A DNA stretch of 8,971 nucleotides from NCBI GenBank assembly GCA_902493835.1, contig CABURG010000064.1, positions 1 to 8,971 of the forward strand, in the 5' to 3' direction. The position numbers were made by a program, and so were the translations under genes. Numbering within the stretch: the stretch's first letter is position 1; every line of letters starts with the position of its first letter. This DNA comes from an uncultured Collinsella sp. (GTDB taxonomy: Bacteria; Actinomycetota; Coriobacteriia; Coriobacteriales; Coriobacteriaceae). Shown here piece by piece: positions 1-7,014 of the stretch. Below the pieces are notes generated by a model. The model ran no database searches, had not been told where the DNA came from, and was given only the letters and a program-made list of their open reading frames with translations.

Positions 1-88
1 ACGGGTCAATCTGCAGTGCGGCCCGAACCCCGTGAGGGCCGGCGCCTTTAGACGCGTGCCGGAAATCCAAGGGTTATACCCTAAGAGC
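1..88 (+). other. Unidentified 3' end of an upstream unit, hairpin-rich
   Basis: This stretch lies between the window edge and a terminator. Short complementary blocks follow one another: GGCCC 20-24 with GGGCC 36-40, the alternative CCGGC 39-43 with GCCGG 58-62, and AGGG 70-73 with CCCT 79-82. That could be the 3' end of a structured RNA. One forward frame (codons from base 1) is open until TAG at 49-51, so the C-terminus of a truncated protein gene is equally possible. I compared it by memory with the 3' ends of tmRNA, RNase P RNA, SRP RNA and tRNA and recognised none. Identity is left open. Confidence 0.3.
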
Positions 89-114
89 AAACCACCCCTT
101 TTAGGGGTGGTTTT
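89..114 (+). terminator. Rho-independent terminator upstream of rsgA
   Basis: A 10-bp perfect stem (89-98 AAACCACCCC with 104-113 GGGGTGGTTT) encloses a five-base loop, TTTTA, and the 3' arm runs into a T stretch (111-114, then GATTT). This would end transcription of whatever lies upstream on the + strand. The A-rich start of the 5' arm gives a weaker T-run on the opposite strand, so limited bidirectional activity is possible, although no convergent gene is seen. Confidence 0.85.
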
Positions 115-162
115 GATTTAAAATACCTGCTCAGTTGTGATTTGTGGTGCTGGGAGGCGCTT

Positions 163-1347
163 GTGGGCAAGGCGAAGGCTAAGGCGAAGAAAAAGACGAC
201 GGGGGCGCGGGCTAAGCGCGATCGTCGTCGGAAGCTCGCGACCGAGGCTCCCGCATCTGCCGAGGAGCTGCTGGCAAGCGTGCCGGGACTTGACGCGCTG
301 CAGGACGTTCCGGCGTTTGATGACCTGCCGGTCGATGAAACCCAGCAGACTGCCTTTGATGATTTCTGCGCACATGCCGAGGAGCCCGAGCAGATGCGGC
401 TGGGTGCCGTGGTGCGCTTGGATCGCGGGTTTCCGCTGGTGGCGACTGCCGACGACACCTTCCGCGCCGAGCATGCCGCGGGGTTTGCCAAGTCGCGCGG
501 CGAGGACGAGGTCCTGCTGCCTGCCGTGGGCGACCGTGTGGCGGTGCGCCGCGCTCCCGGGCACGATATGGGCGTGATTGAGTGCGTGCTGCCGCGCCGT
601 ACGAGCTTTGAGCGTTGGCGCGGCCGTGCCCGCGGAGAGCGCCAGGTGCTCTGCTCCAACGTGGATAGCGTGCTAATCGTGCAGGCGCTCGGTGCCGGCG
701 AGGTGCTGCTCGACCGCGTGGCGCGCTCGCTGGTGTTGGCGCTCGACTGCGATGCCGAGCCGGTGGTGGTGCTCACCAAAGCTGACCGCTGCGATGCCGA
801 GGAGCTCGAGCGCGATCTGGACCGCGTGCGCCGCCTGGTGGGCCCGGACGTGCGCGTGATCGTGACGTCCTCTGCCGAAGGCCGCGGCCTGGACGAGGTC
901 CGTGCCTGCGTGCCTGCCGGGAGCTGCGCCATGATTCTGGGCGAGTCGGGTGCCGGCAAGTCGACGCTGCTCAATGCACTGCTGGGCCACGATACGTTGG
1001 CGACCGGCGGTGTGCGCGAACGCGACGACCAGGGTCGTCACACTACCGTCGCGCGCGTGATGGTGGCGCTGCCGGGCGACGCCGGCGTGATCGCCGATGC
1101 CCCGGGCCTGCGCAGCCTACCGCTCGTGGGTCACGAGCGGGGTCTGGCGCGCGCTTTCCCCGAGATTGTCGAGGCATCGCACGCGTGCCGGTTTGGCGAT
1201 TGCACGCATACCCATGAGCCGGGTTGCGCCGTTCGCGAGGCCGAGGACGCCGGGCAGATTGACAGCCTGCGTCTGGAAACGTTCCAAAACCTGGCGTCAT
1301 CCATGCGCGTGAGCGCTCAAATGCTCGATCCCGATGTCCATCTGTAA
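163..1347 (+). CDS. rsgA: Ribosome small-subunit-dependent GTPase RsgA
   Basis: A 394-residue protein of the RsgA/YjeQ/YloQ family, the circularly permuted GTPase that checks late 30S subunit assembly in the cytoplasm. An OB-fold-like segment (about residues 78-160) precedes the GTPase motifs in permuted order: G4 T205-K-A-D208, G1/P-loop G260-E-S-G-A-G-K-S-T268, a switch segment containing GRHTT, and G3 D312-A-P-G315. The zinc-binding tail has the family spacing C342-x4-C347-x-H349-x5-C355. GTG at 163 is chosen because GGGAGG at 152-157 sits five bases upstream; an upstream in-frame TTG at 142 would place that site inside the gene. The protein is longer than the usual 290-350 residues because of a roughly 75-residue N-terminal extension, Lys/Arg-rich for the first 24 residues and then acidic. 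A terminator on each side suggests a monocistronic gene, not part of the pilus operon. Identification is secure. Confidence 0.96.
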   Translation: MGKAKAKAKKKTTGARAKRDRRRKLATEAPASAEELLASVPGLDALQDVPAFDDLPVDETQQTAFDDFCAHAEEPEQMRLGAVVRLDRGFPLVATADDTFRAEHAAGFAKSRGEDEVLLPAVGDRVAVRRAPGHDMGVIECVLPRRTSFERWRGRARGERQVLCSNVDSVLIVQALGAGEVLLDRVARSLVLALDCDAEPVVVLTKADRCDAEELERDLDRVRRLVGPDVRVIVTSSAEGRGLDEVRACVPAGSCAMILGESGAGKSTLLNALLGHDTLATGGVRERDDQGRHTTVARVMVALPGDAGVIADAPGLRSLPLVGHERGLARAFPEIVEASHACRFGDCTHTHEPGCAVREAEDAGQIDSLRLETFQNLASSMRVSAQMLDPDVHL

Positions 1348-1364
1348 TTGATTTTTCCTATGAC

Positions 1365-1399
1365 AGCCGTCTCCCAACTGTTTGGGAGACGGCTTTTTT
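1365..1399 (+). terminator. Rho-independent terminator of rsgA
   Basis: A perfect 13-bp stem (1365-1377, AGCCGTCTCCCAA, with 1382-1394) has a CTGT loop, and the T at the end of the 3' arm starts a run of six Ts (1394-1399). It begins 17 bases after the rsgA stop codon and separates rsgA from the pilus operon. Confidence 0.95.
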
Positions 1400-1599
1400 G
1401 CTGCGGAAAAGCCTCGAAACATGCAGCTTGCTGACGTGCTGACCAAAACCTTGCCATGAGCTTGACGGGCTGGTCAGCTTTTGGTCAGCGATTGGTTTGA
1501 CATCGAAAACCAAGATCGCGATTGCGCCGCTTTGCACTCTGACCGCCCAGACAATGGTGGTACGGGCATTCGCCCGGCACTGCCATGAGAGGAGCGGCC
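1400..1599 (+). promoter_or_regulatory. Gene-free leader and likely promoter region of the tad operon
   Basis: No credible coding sequence is seen between the rsgA terminator and the cpaB-like start. It is the only long gap before the ten-gene pilus cluster, so the operon promoter is expected here. A consensus -35 hexamer, TTGACA, lies at 1497-1502, but the hexamers 16-18 bases downstream (for example GATTGC at 1520-1525) are poor -10 matches. TTGACG at 1462-1467 has the same problem. A five-base-pair hairpin, CGGGC-ATTC-GCCCG (1563-1576), sits 11 bases before the AGAGGAG ribosome site and might affect translation. The exact promoter is therefore not assigned. Confidence 0.5.
1430..1489. repeat. 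Clustered GCTGACC/GGTCAGC half-sites with an 11-bp perfect inverted repeat
   Basis: GCTGACCAAAA (1438-1448) and its exact reverse complement TTTTGGTCAGC (1479-1489) face each other across 30 bases. Each arm is accompanied by another copy of the core: GCTGACG at 1430-1436 on the left, and GGTCAGC at 1472-1478 on the right. There are thus two direct half-sites per side in opposite orientation. The arrangement suggests binding sites for a dimeric or cooperative regulator of the pilus operon. Alternatively, 1438-1444 could pair with 1472-1478 just before TTTT (1479-1482) as an attenuator-like hairpin, which would compete with the 11-bp pairing. No known regulator motif is recognised. Confidence 0.5.
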
Positions 1600-2259
1600 G
1601 TGAACAAGAGCAAGCGCATCGCTATCAGTCTGGTCGCGGGCGTGCTCGCTGCTCTGCTCTGCATGGTTTACGGCTCGTCGATCCGCTCGCAAGCCGAACG
1701 GGTCCAGGCTGAGACCTTGGCCAAGTACGGTGGCGATCGCGTCGAGGTATGCGTCGCGGCGCGCGATATCGATGTGGGCGAGACCCTCGATGAGACCAAT
1801 GTCATAACCCAGGAATGGCTGACGAGTCTGCTGCCGCGTGACGCGGCGACCGAGCTGCGCCAGGTGCGCGGCGACGTGACGACTTCGCGTATTCCCAAAA
1901 GCGCCGTGATCTGCAATGTCTACACCAAGGCCGAGAGCCACAAGCTCGAGGTGCCTAAGGGCAAGGTCGCCGTTTCGGTGGCGGTCGATGCCGAGCACTC
2001 GGTCGGCGGCGCCACGGGCGTGGGCAGCTACGTGGATGTGTATGTGCAAAAAGACGGCGTAACCGATCGGCTGTGCGGCGCGTACGTGATCGATACCAGT
2101 GAGGATTCCGGTGCCACGCGCGAGGGCAAGATCGAATGGGTGACGCTGGCGGCTGACCCCGAAGACGTCAAGGAACTGCTGGGGGCATCGGGCAAGGGAA
2201 CGGTCAGCTTGACGATTCCCGCCACGGCGCGCGGCAAAAAGAGCGGAGGCGACGAGTGA
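1600..2259 (+). CDS. cpaB: CpaB/RcpC-like SAF-domain pilus assembly protein
   Basis: A 219-residue membrane-anchored protein resembling CpaB/RcpC, an accessory of Tad/Flp pilus assembly. A short basic N-terminus is followed by one membrane segment (about residues 8-25). A SAF-like domain starts near residue 48, with the pattern A-A-R-D-I-x-x-G-E-T-L (54-63) typical of the family. Next comes a V-A-V-S-V-A-V-D strand and a G-S-Y-V-D-V-Y-V segment like the CpaB 'GdrVDVlv' core, and the tail E-D-V-K-E-L-L with a final beta strand is also family-like. GTG at 1600 is chosen because AGAGGAG (1588-1594) lies five bases upstream; an in-frame ATG at 1585 would put that site inside the gene. It is somewhat shorter than many CpaB proteins and is first in the operon. 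In diderms CpaB works with the outer-membrane secretin, which is absent here. Confidence 0.85.
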   Translation: MNKSKRIAISLVAGVLAALLCMVYGSSIRSQAERVQAETLAKYGGDRVEVCVAARDIDVGETLDETNVITQEWLTSLLPRDAATELRQVRGDVTTSRIPKSAVICNVYTKAESHKLEVPKGKVAVSVAVDAEHSVGGATGVGSYVDVYVQKDGVTDRLCGAYVIDTSEDSGATREGKIEWVTLAADPEDVKELLGASGKGTVSLTIPATARGKKSGGDE

Positions 2260-3908
2260 TGAAGGCGATCTGGCTTGCGTGCTGCGCGTGCGGCGATTAC
2301 GGGCTGTTGCAGCGGGAAGTCGAGGGCCGTGATGCGGGTGCACAGGTGCTTCGCGTGGGTGATCTGGACGGGCTGATTTCCATGGCGCGGGCGTTTCCGT
2401 CGCGCCGCGGGGCTGCCATCATCGCGGCGTCTCTGTTTGATACCGAAGATGTGCGCAAGACTGTTGCGCACCTGACGGCCGAAGGCCGCGTGAGCCGCGT
2501 GGTCGTGTTGATAGAAGCACTCGATCCGTCGGATATCGAGGGGCTGTTTCGCGCGGGGGCGACCGAGGTCATCGCTGCGCACAGTATATGCGGCAACGGG
2601 CGCGCGGGCGAGGGAGCGGTTGATTCCGATCGGCGCATGACGATTGAGCCCGATGCTTTTGTTGATAGGGAACCCGGGGCGCCTCGCGCTACAAGAGGCC
2701 CGCGTGTTGATGATTATGGAAAAGCGGAAGCCGAGCATGGTCGGCGCCCCCGGAACCCCCTTGTATACGATGACGCTGGAGGGCCAGCGCAGCACGCTGG
2801 CGACTCCCCGGCTGTAGATATGGGATACGTGCACGGCGTGAATCTGGCGGATGAACTCGACGAAGTTGAGGGCTTTGCCGGGTGCGGCGAGTTGTCGTTG
2901 ATGCAGCATGAGCAGATTACACAGAACGAGCCTGCCTCGCAGACCGAACAGGCTGCCATGCCGGCTTGGACGCAGCGCGTGGTTGCGGCGGGGGAGACGG
3001 GGGCGCTGTCACCGACGCCCGCTCCGCCGCCTCCGATGCCGCCGACAGACGCTGCCGCTCCGCAGCATCGAGCTCCGGTCATCTGCGCCATTTCGGGTTC
3101 GGGCGGTTGCGGCAAGTCGACGATCGTTGCCACCATGGCACACGCATCGTCGCTGTTGGGCTTGCGTGCCGCTGTGCTCGACCTGGACCTGATGTTTGGA
3201 AACCTTTACGACTTGTTAGGCGTCGATGCTCCGCGAGATATGGCGGCACTTATCGAGCCGTCGGCGGCGGGCGCGCTTGCCGAGCCGGATATCGTGGCCG
3301 CATCGATGCGCGTGGCGCCGGGCGTTACGCTCTGGGGTCCCGTCGCGGCGCCCGAGCAAGCCGAGCTCATGGCACGTCCGGTGGAGCTACTACTTGATGT
3401 TCTGCGTCGCGAATCCGACGTGGTCTTTATCGATACCTCGGTCTTTTGGGGCGATGCCGTGGCGGCTGCGGTGGCGGCGAGCGACCGTTGCCTGGTCGTT
3501 GGCGATGCGGCGGTGTCGTCCGCGACATCGGCATCGCGCGTCATTGAACTGGCAAGTCGAGTAGGTGTGCCGCGCACGCGCATGAGCGCCGTGTTCAACC
3601 GGTTCGGTGCGCGCGGGGCAGACGAGGACGTCGCCATGCGCTTTGAGATTGCCTGCGCGTTGAGCTCCAAGATTCGTATCGCCGATGGCGGGCAGGATCT
3701 CGCCGCGCTCATGGCGTTTGGGCGCGCTGACGAGGCAGTGGGGCAGACCAGCGCTTTCGCGACCAGCGTGCGCGAGGCCACGCGCGAGATGCTCGTGGAA
3801 CTGGGGTGTGCCGTCGGCCCTTGGAGCGATATGGTCGCCGACCGTGCAACGCGTACCGAGCGTCCGCGTATCCGCCTTCCCTGGTCGCGCGAGGGTGATC
3901 AGCGATGA
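2259..3908 (+). CDS. tadZ: TadZ/CpaE-like pilus localisation ATPase
   Basis: A 549-residue protein in three parts. Residues about 1-107 form a receiver-like domain ending in the typical A-G-A-T-E-V-I; the usual phosphoacceptor position after the central strand (A-A-I-I-A-A-S-L) is not Asp, as is known for TadZ. Residues about 110-270 are a hydrophilic, probably disordered linker ending in a Pro-rich stretch (PAPPPPMPP). From about 272 comes a ParA/MinD/SIMIBI ATPase with Walker A S281-G-G-C-G-K286-S-T, a following D-L-D-L-M-F-G-N, and Walker B V-V-F-I-D-T. The signature lysine of the deviant Walker A (KGGxGK) is Ser281. The family places the Tad machine at its site in the cell, often a pole. 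The start is ATG 2259, touching the cpaB-like stop; GTG 2256 is also possible. GGAGG at 2245-2249 serves either. Confidence 0.88.
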   Translation: MKAIWLACCACGDYGLLQREVEGRDAGAQVLRVGDLDGLISMARAFPSRRGAAIIAASLFDTEDVRKTVAHLTAEGRVSRVVVLIEALDPSDIEGLFRAGATEVIAAHSICGNGRAGEGAVDSDRRMTIEPDAFVDREPGAPRATRGPRVDDYGKAEAEHGRRPRNPLVYDDAGGPAQHAGDSPAVDMGYVHGVNLADELDEVEGFAGCGELSLMQHEQITQNEPASQTEQAAMPAWTQRVVAAGETGALSPTPAPPPPMPPTDAAAPQHRAPVICAISGSGGCGKSTIVATMAHASSLLGLRAAVLDLDLMFGNLYDLLGVDAPRDMAALIEPSAAGALAEPDIVAASMRVAPGVTLWGPVAAPEQAELMARPVELLLDVLRRESDVVFIDTSVFWGDAVAAAVAASDRCLVVGDAAVSSATSASRVIELASRVGVPRTRMSAVFNRFGARGADEDVAMRFEIACALSSKIRIADGGQDLAALMAFGRADEAVGQTSAFATSVREATREMLVELGCAVGPWSDMVADRATRTERPRIRLPWSREGDQR

Positions 3909-5233
3909 GTCTGCAAACAAGGATTAAGGCTGCCGGCGCTGCAGCGGCGGCAGCGCCTGTAGATGCGGGGCGTCGCCGCGCGGTGAAACGACGTACCAAG
4001 CGCGCCGTGATGGACCGCATGGGTTACGACGAAGTGGCGCGTATCAGCGCCTATATCGACCCGGCACTTGCCCGCTCGGAATTACGTCCCGCGGTGGAGG
4101 CGGCGCTCAATGTTGAAGAGCCGACCGATCTCGCGACGACCGAGCGCGAGACCATCATCGACGAGATTTTGGATGACGTGGTGGGCCTGGGGCCGTTGCA
4201 GCCGCTCATCGAGGACGACACCGTTACCGAGATCATGATCAACGGCTGCCGCTCGGCTTTCTTTGAACGCGGCGGCGTCTTGTACCCCATCGAGCATGCG
4301 TTTGAGGATGATGAGCAGATCCGTGTGCTTATCGACCGCATCATCTCGCCACTTGGCCGCCGTATCGACGAGCGCAGCCCCATCGTCAACGCCCGCCTCA
4401 AAACGGGCTATCGCGTCAACGCGGTGATTCCGCCTGTGGCGATTGACGGACCGATTCTCACCATCCGAAAGTTCTCGGACCGCATCTGCTCGCTGGACGA
4501 GCTTGTGGGGCTGGGGTCGCTGCCGCTTTGGTATGCGCAGCTGCTGTCGTGCGCGGTGTCGCTGCGACAGGACCTGGCGGTTGCGGGAGGCACGGGATCT
4601 GGTAAGACCACCCTGCTCAACGCGTTGTCATGCGAGATTTCCACCGGCGAGCGCATCGTGACGATCGAGGACTCTGCCGAGCTCAAGTTTGCGCATCATC
4701 CGCACGTGGTGCGCCTAGAGGCGCGCGAGGCTTCGATTGAGGGCGAGGGCGCGGTGACGATCCGCGACCTGGTGACCAATGCCCTGCGCATGCGCCCCGA
4801 CCGCATCGTGGTGGGCGAGGTGCGCGGTGCCGAGTGCTGCGACATGTTGCAGGCCATGAACACGGGCCACGACGGGTCGCTCACCACGCTTCATGCGGGT
4901 TCCGAGCAGGAGACCGTGGTGCGTCTGACGCTGCTTGCACGTTATGGCATCGATCTGCCGAGCGAGCTCATCGAGGAGCAGATTGCCATGGCGCTCGACG
5001 GCATCGTGATGTCCGAGCGCCACGCCGATGGCAGGCGTTTCGTCTCCTCGTATTCGGGGGTGCGCCGCGCCGCGTCGGGCGGCGTAGAGCTCGAGCGCTA
5101 TGTGACTTTCGATGCCGCCGAGCGCACCTGGACGCTTGACCGCGAGCCGCCGTTTATTGCAGAAGGCCTGCGGTCGGGGACGCTCACACAAGAGGAGGTG
5201 GACGAATGGAGGTCGCTGTGCCCCTCGTCGTAG
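3905..5233 (+). CDS. tadA: TadA/CpaF secretion ATPase of the Flp pilus
   Basis: A 442-residue cytoplasmic hexameric ATPase of the TadA/CpaF branch of the type II/IV secretion ATPases; it supplies energy for pilus extension and probably retraction. An N-terminal helical region rich in Ala and Arg (1-35) precedes the CpaF N-domain, with G-L-G-P-L-Q-P-L and the strand V-T-E-I-M-I-N-G. Walker A is G228-G-T-G-S-G-K234-T-T236, the Asp box I-E255-D-S-A-E-L, Walker B G304-E-V-R-G308, and the His box H322-D-G-S-L-T-T-L-H330. All catalytic motifs are intact. The start overlaps the tadZ stop in an ATGA (3905-3908), with GAGGGTGA (3891-3898) upstream, so translation is probably coupled. Length is normal for the family. 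It is the only secretion ATPase in the window. Identification is secure. Confidence 0.97.
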   Translation: MSLQTRIKAAGAAAAAAPVDAGRRRAVKRRTKRAVMDRMGYDEVARISAYIDPALARSELRPAVEAALNVEEPTDLATTERETIIDEILDDVVGLGPLQPLIEDDTVTEIMINGCRSAFFERGGVLYPIEHAFEDDEQIRVLIDRIISPLGRRIDERSPIVNARLKTGYRVNAVIPPVAIDGPILTIRKFSDRICSLDELVGLGSLPLWYAQLLSCAVSLRQDLAVAGGTGSGKTTLLNALSCEISTGERIVTIEDSAELKFAHHPHVVRLEAREASIEGEGAVTIRDLVTNALRMRPDRIVVGEVRGAECCDMLQAMNTGHDGSLTTLHAGSEQETVVRLTLLARYGIDLPSELIEEQIAMALDGIVMSERHADGRRFVSSYSGVRRAASGGVELERYVTFDAAERTWTLDREPPFIAEGLRSGTLTQEEVDEWRSLCPSS

Positions 5234-6132
5234 GGGGTTTGGCAGGGTTTTCTGTTGCGACGGCGTGCGGGGTGGAACCTCGTGTGCCGCGGGTGCCGCC
5301 GGCGGAGCTGGCGCGTCAGGCGCTCGAGACGGTGGCAGAGAAGCTGCCGCGTGAGCTGGTGGAAAACGATCTGCTGAAAAAAATCGCCCGTTCGTGGGCA
5401 TCGCTGGCTCCGGCGCGTCGCCTTGGCCTCGTGATCGAAGATGCTTCGGGGCGTTTGGCGTTTCTGCTGCTATCGAGCGGTGTCTGCTGCGTTTTACTAA
5501 CGATGGTGTCGTTATCGCCCCTCGGATTTGCCTTGGGACTTGTTGCTCCGATTGCCGTTGGCGCCGCTCGGGACGGCTTTGAGAGCCGGCGCGAGCAACA
5601 CGATGCAGAAGAGGCCATGCCCGAGGCGTTTACCGCACTTTCCATGTCGCTTGCCTCGGGACATTCGCTGGCCCAGGGCATGCGCTTTGTGGGCGCTCAT
5701 GCGCAAGAGCCGGTACATACCGAGTTTTTGCGGGTGGCGGCGGCGATCGATTGCGGCATCTCGGCGACCGATGCGCTCGATGACTTGCTCGTGCGCATCG
5801 ACGCCCCCGGCCTTTCGCTTGTGACCTTGGCGCTTAAGGTGTCACAGCGCACCGGCGCTCCGCTTGCCGACTTACTGTCCGAGGCGTCGAGCATGGTGGG
5901 GGAGCGCATTGAGCTCAAGCGCCGCTTGGATGTCAAGACGTCGCAGGCTCGCATGTCGGCGCATATGGTCGCGGCGATGCCGGCGGGCATGTGCGCGGTG
6001 TTGGCGCTGCTTTCGGCAGATTTTCGTCGCGGTCTTGCGACGCCTGCCGGCGCGGGCGCTGTGGTGCTGGGTCTTGCCCTCAACGCCGTTGCCCTGGTGG
6101 TTATCAGGCGCATTATGCGGGTGGAGCTATGA
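5206..6132 (+). CDS. tadB: TadB inner-membrane platform protein
   Basis: A 308-residue polytopic membrane protein with a type II secretion F (T2SSF/GspF) domain, matching TadB, which pairs with TadC to form the platform on which TadA acts. A hydrophobic N-terminus (about 4-22) is followed by a cytoplasmic segment and a long hydrophobic pair (about 83-120). The T2SSF core (about 136-268) has the typical E-A-M-P-E-A-F-T-A-L start, the S-G-H-S-L-A-Q-G-M turn and R-T-G-A-P-L-A-D-L-L. A last membrane segment lies near 280-303. ATG 5206 has AGAGGAGG (5191-5198) seven bases upstream, an excellent site, and overlaps the end of tadA by 28 bases in another frame. Start and identity are both well supported. 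Confidence 0.93.
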   Translation: MEVAVPLVVGGLAGFSVATACGVEPRVPRVPPAELARQALETVAEKLPRELVENDLLKKIARSWASLAPARRLGLVIEDASGRLAFLLLSSGVCCVLLTMVSLSPLGFALGLVAPIAVGAARDGFESRREQHDAEEAMPEAFTALSMSLASGHSLAQGMRFVGAHAQEPVHTEFLRVAAAIDCGISATDALDDLLVRIDAPGLSLVTLALKVSQRTGAPLADLLSEASSMVGERIELKRRLDVKTSQARMSAHMVAAMPAGMCAVLALLSADFRRGLATPAGAGAVVLGLALNAVALVVIRRIMRVEL

Positions 6133-6770
6133 GCGCCCCGGTTGCAGTTGCGGCTTGCCTGTGCGCCCTGAGTGTATTTGTCGCGACGGGTTTGGATCGG
6201 GCGGATGCACGCAAGATCGCAGGGGCCTGCAAGCGCGAGGCGGTGCTGGTCGCTGCCGCGGGTCGCTCGGTGGTCGATGCTCTGACCGCGCGAATAAAGG
6301 GCGCGGCTGGAGCGGCCGGCCCGGCGCGAGTGTCGCTCGGCGAAGTGTCCGAGATGATCGATGTTGTGCGCTTGGGTCTTTCGGCCGGTCTTTCGTTTGA
6401 TGCGGCGCTTGAGATTTTCTGCGCCAACCGCCGGTCGGTGCTGGCTCTTCGCCTTGAGCGGGCCTGCATGGCGTGGCAGGTGGGCGTGGGCACGCGTGAG
6501 GACGAGTTGTTGGCCGCCGCGCGCGACCTGGACGTGCGAGCGCTCGAGACCTTTGCCATCACGGTGGGGCAGGCACTCGCCCTGGGTGCCCCACTTTCCG
6601 AGACGCTGGCCGCTCAAAGTCGCGAGATCCGTGCGGCTCATCGCGCCGCGGTCGAGCGCGAGATTGAGCGTGCGCCCGTCAAGCTGCTGATTCCCACCGG
6701 CACGCTCATCTTGCCGGCGTTGCTTCTGTCCATATTGGGCCCGCTGCTGGGAGCAGGCGGGATGATGTAG
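6129..6770 (+). CDS. tadC: Short TadC-like inner-membrane platform protein
   Basis: A 213-residue membrane protein with a T2SSF-like core, the probable TadC partner of TadB. One membrane segment lies at the N-terminus (about 3-20) and one near the C-terminus (about 187-209, ending in a Gly/Met tail). The core (about 75-185) shows G-L-S-A-G-L-S-F-D-A-A-L-E and A-L-A-L-G-A-P-L-S-E-T-L, the two T2SSF turn motifs. ATG 6129 overlaps the tadB stop as ATGA (6129-6132). The purine-rich GGGTGGAG (6119-6126) is close to it, so coupling to tadB is likely. An in-frame reading further upstream to 5991 is discarded because it lies wholly within tadB. The protein is roughly 80-100 residues shorter than usual TadC, lacking part of the N-terminal membrane and cytoplasmic region. 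Confidence 0.88.
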   Translation: MSAPVAVAACLCALSVFVATGLDRADARKIAGACKREAVLVAAAGRSVVDALTARIKGAAGAAGPARVSLGEVSEMIDVVRLGLSAGLSFDAALEIFCANRRSVLALRLERACMAWQVGVGTREDELLAAARDLDVRALETFAITVGQALALGAPLSETLAAQSREIRAAHRAAVEREIERAPVKLLIPTGTLILPALLLSILGPLLGAGGMM

Positions 6771-6780
6771 GGAGGAATAC

Positions 6781-7014
6781 ATGAACACGATGACTGACGT
6801 TGCTGGCAAGGTCTGGAGCTGGGCTGTTTGCCAGTCAATTCGCGCTCGCCAGCATGCCGGGGAGCTACTGCAGGAGGAGAGTGCGCAGGGCACCACCGAA
6901 TACGCCATCTTGGTCGGCGTGCTCGTGGTGATCGCCATCATTGCCATTGTCGCATTTAAGGGCAAGGTCCAAGATCTATGGAACGCTATCAGCGAGGGCA
7001 TCAACAGCCTGTAG
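6781..7014 (+). CDS. flp: Flp-type major pilin precursor
   Basis: A 77-residue type IVb/Flp prepilin, the likely main fibre subunit. A 35-residue leader is followed by the processing region S34-A35-Q36-G37-T38-T39-E40-Y41. Placing the conserved Glu at +5 puts cleavage after Ala35, giving a 42-residue mature pilin. The hydrophobic helix (about 42-59, A-I-L-V-G-V-L-V-V-I-A-I-I) leads into a short polar tail with K-G-K-V-Q-D-L-W-N-A-I, typical of actinobacterial and firmicute Flp pilins. Gly37 could be read as an alternative -1, but Glu would then be at +3. GGAGGA (6771-6776) lies four bases before ATG 6781. The strong site and short intergenic gap (10 bases after tadC) suit a highly expressed subunit. 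The 35-residue leader is long for Flp. Confidence 0.93.
   Translation: MNTMTDVAGKVWSWAVCQSIRARQHAGELLQEESAQGTTEYAILVGVLVVIAIIAIVAFKGKVQDLWNAISEGINSL

Noticed and set aside
81..974. Long minus-strand open frame opposite rsgA
   Set aside because: Ser/Arg/Thr-rich composition with no domain, lying entirely opposite a well-identified gene; a shadow of GC-rich codon bias that reads through the terminator.
1438..1489. CRISPR array or attachment-site interpretation of the GCTGACC repeats
   Set aside because: Only four 6-7-base cores in mixed orientation, with no regular spacers, integrase or cas gene nearby; an operator or RNA structure fits better.
2028..2909. Minus-strand open frame opposite the cpaB/tadZ junction
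   Set aside because: No recognisable motif or ribosome site; it covers the codon-poor linker of tadZ, where chance open frames are expected.
5991..6128. Upstream extension of tadC
   Set aside because: Lies wholly in tadB coding sequence; the ATGA overlap at 6129 is the natural start.
5697..7004. 435-codon minus-strand open frame opposite tadB, tadC and the Flp pilin
   Set aside because: It spans three convincing plus-strand genes, has Arg/His/Gln-rich low-complexity composition and no domain.
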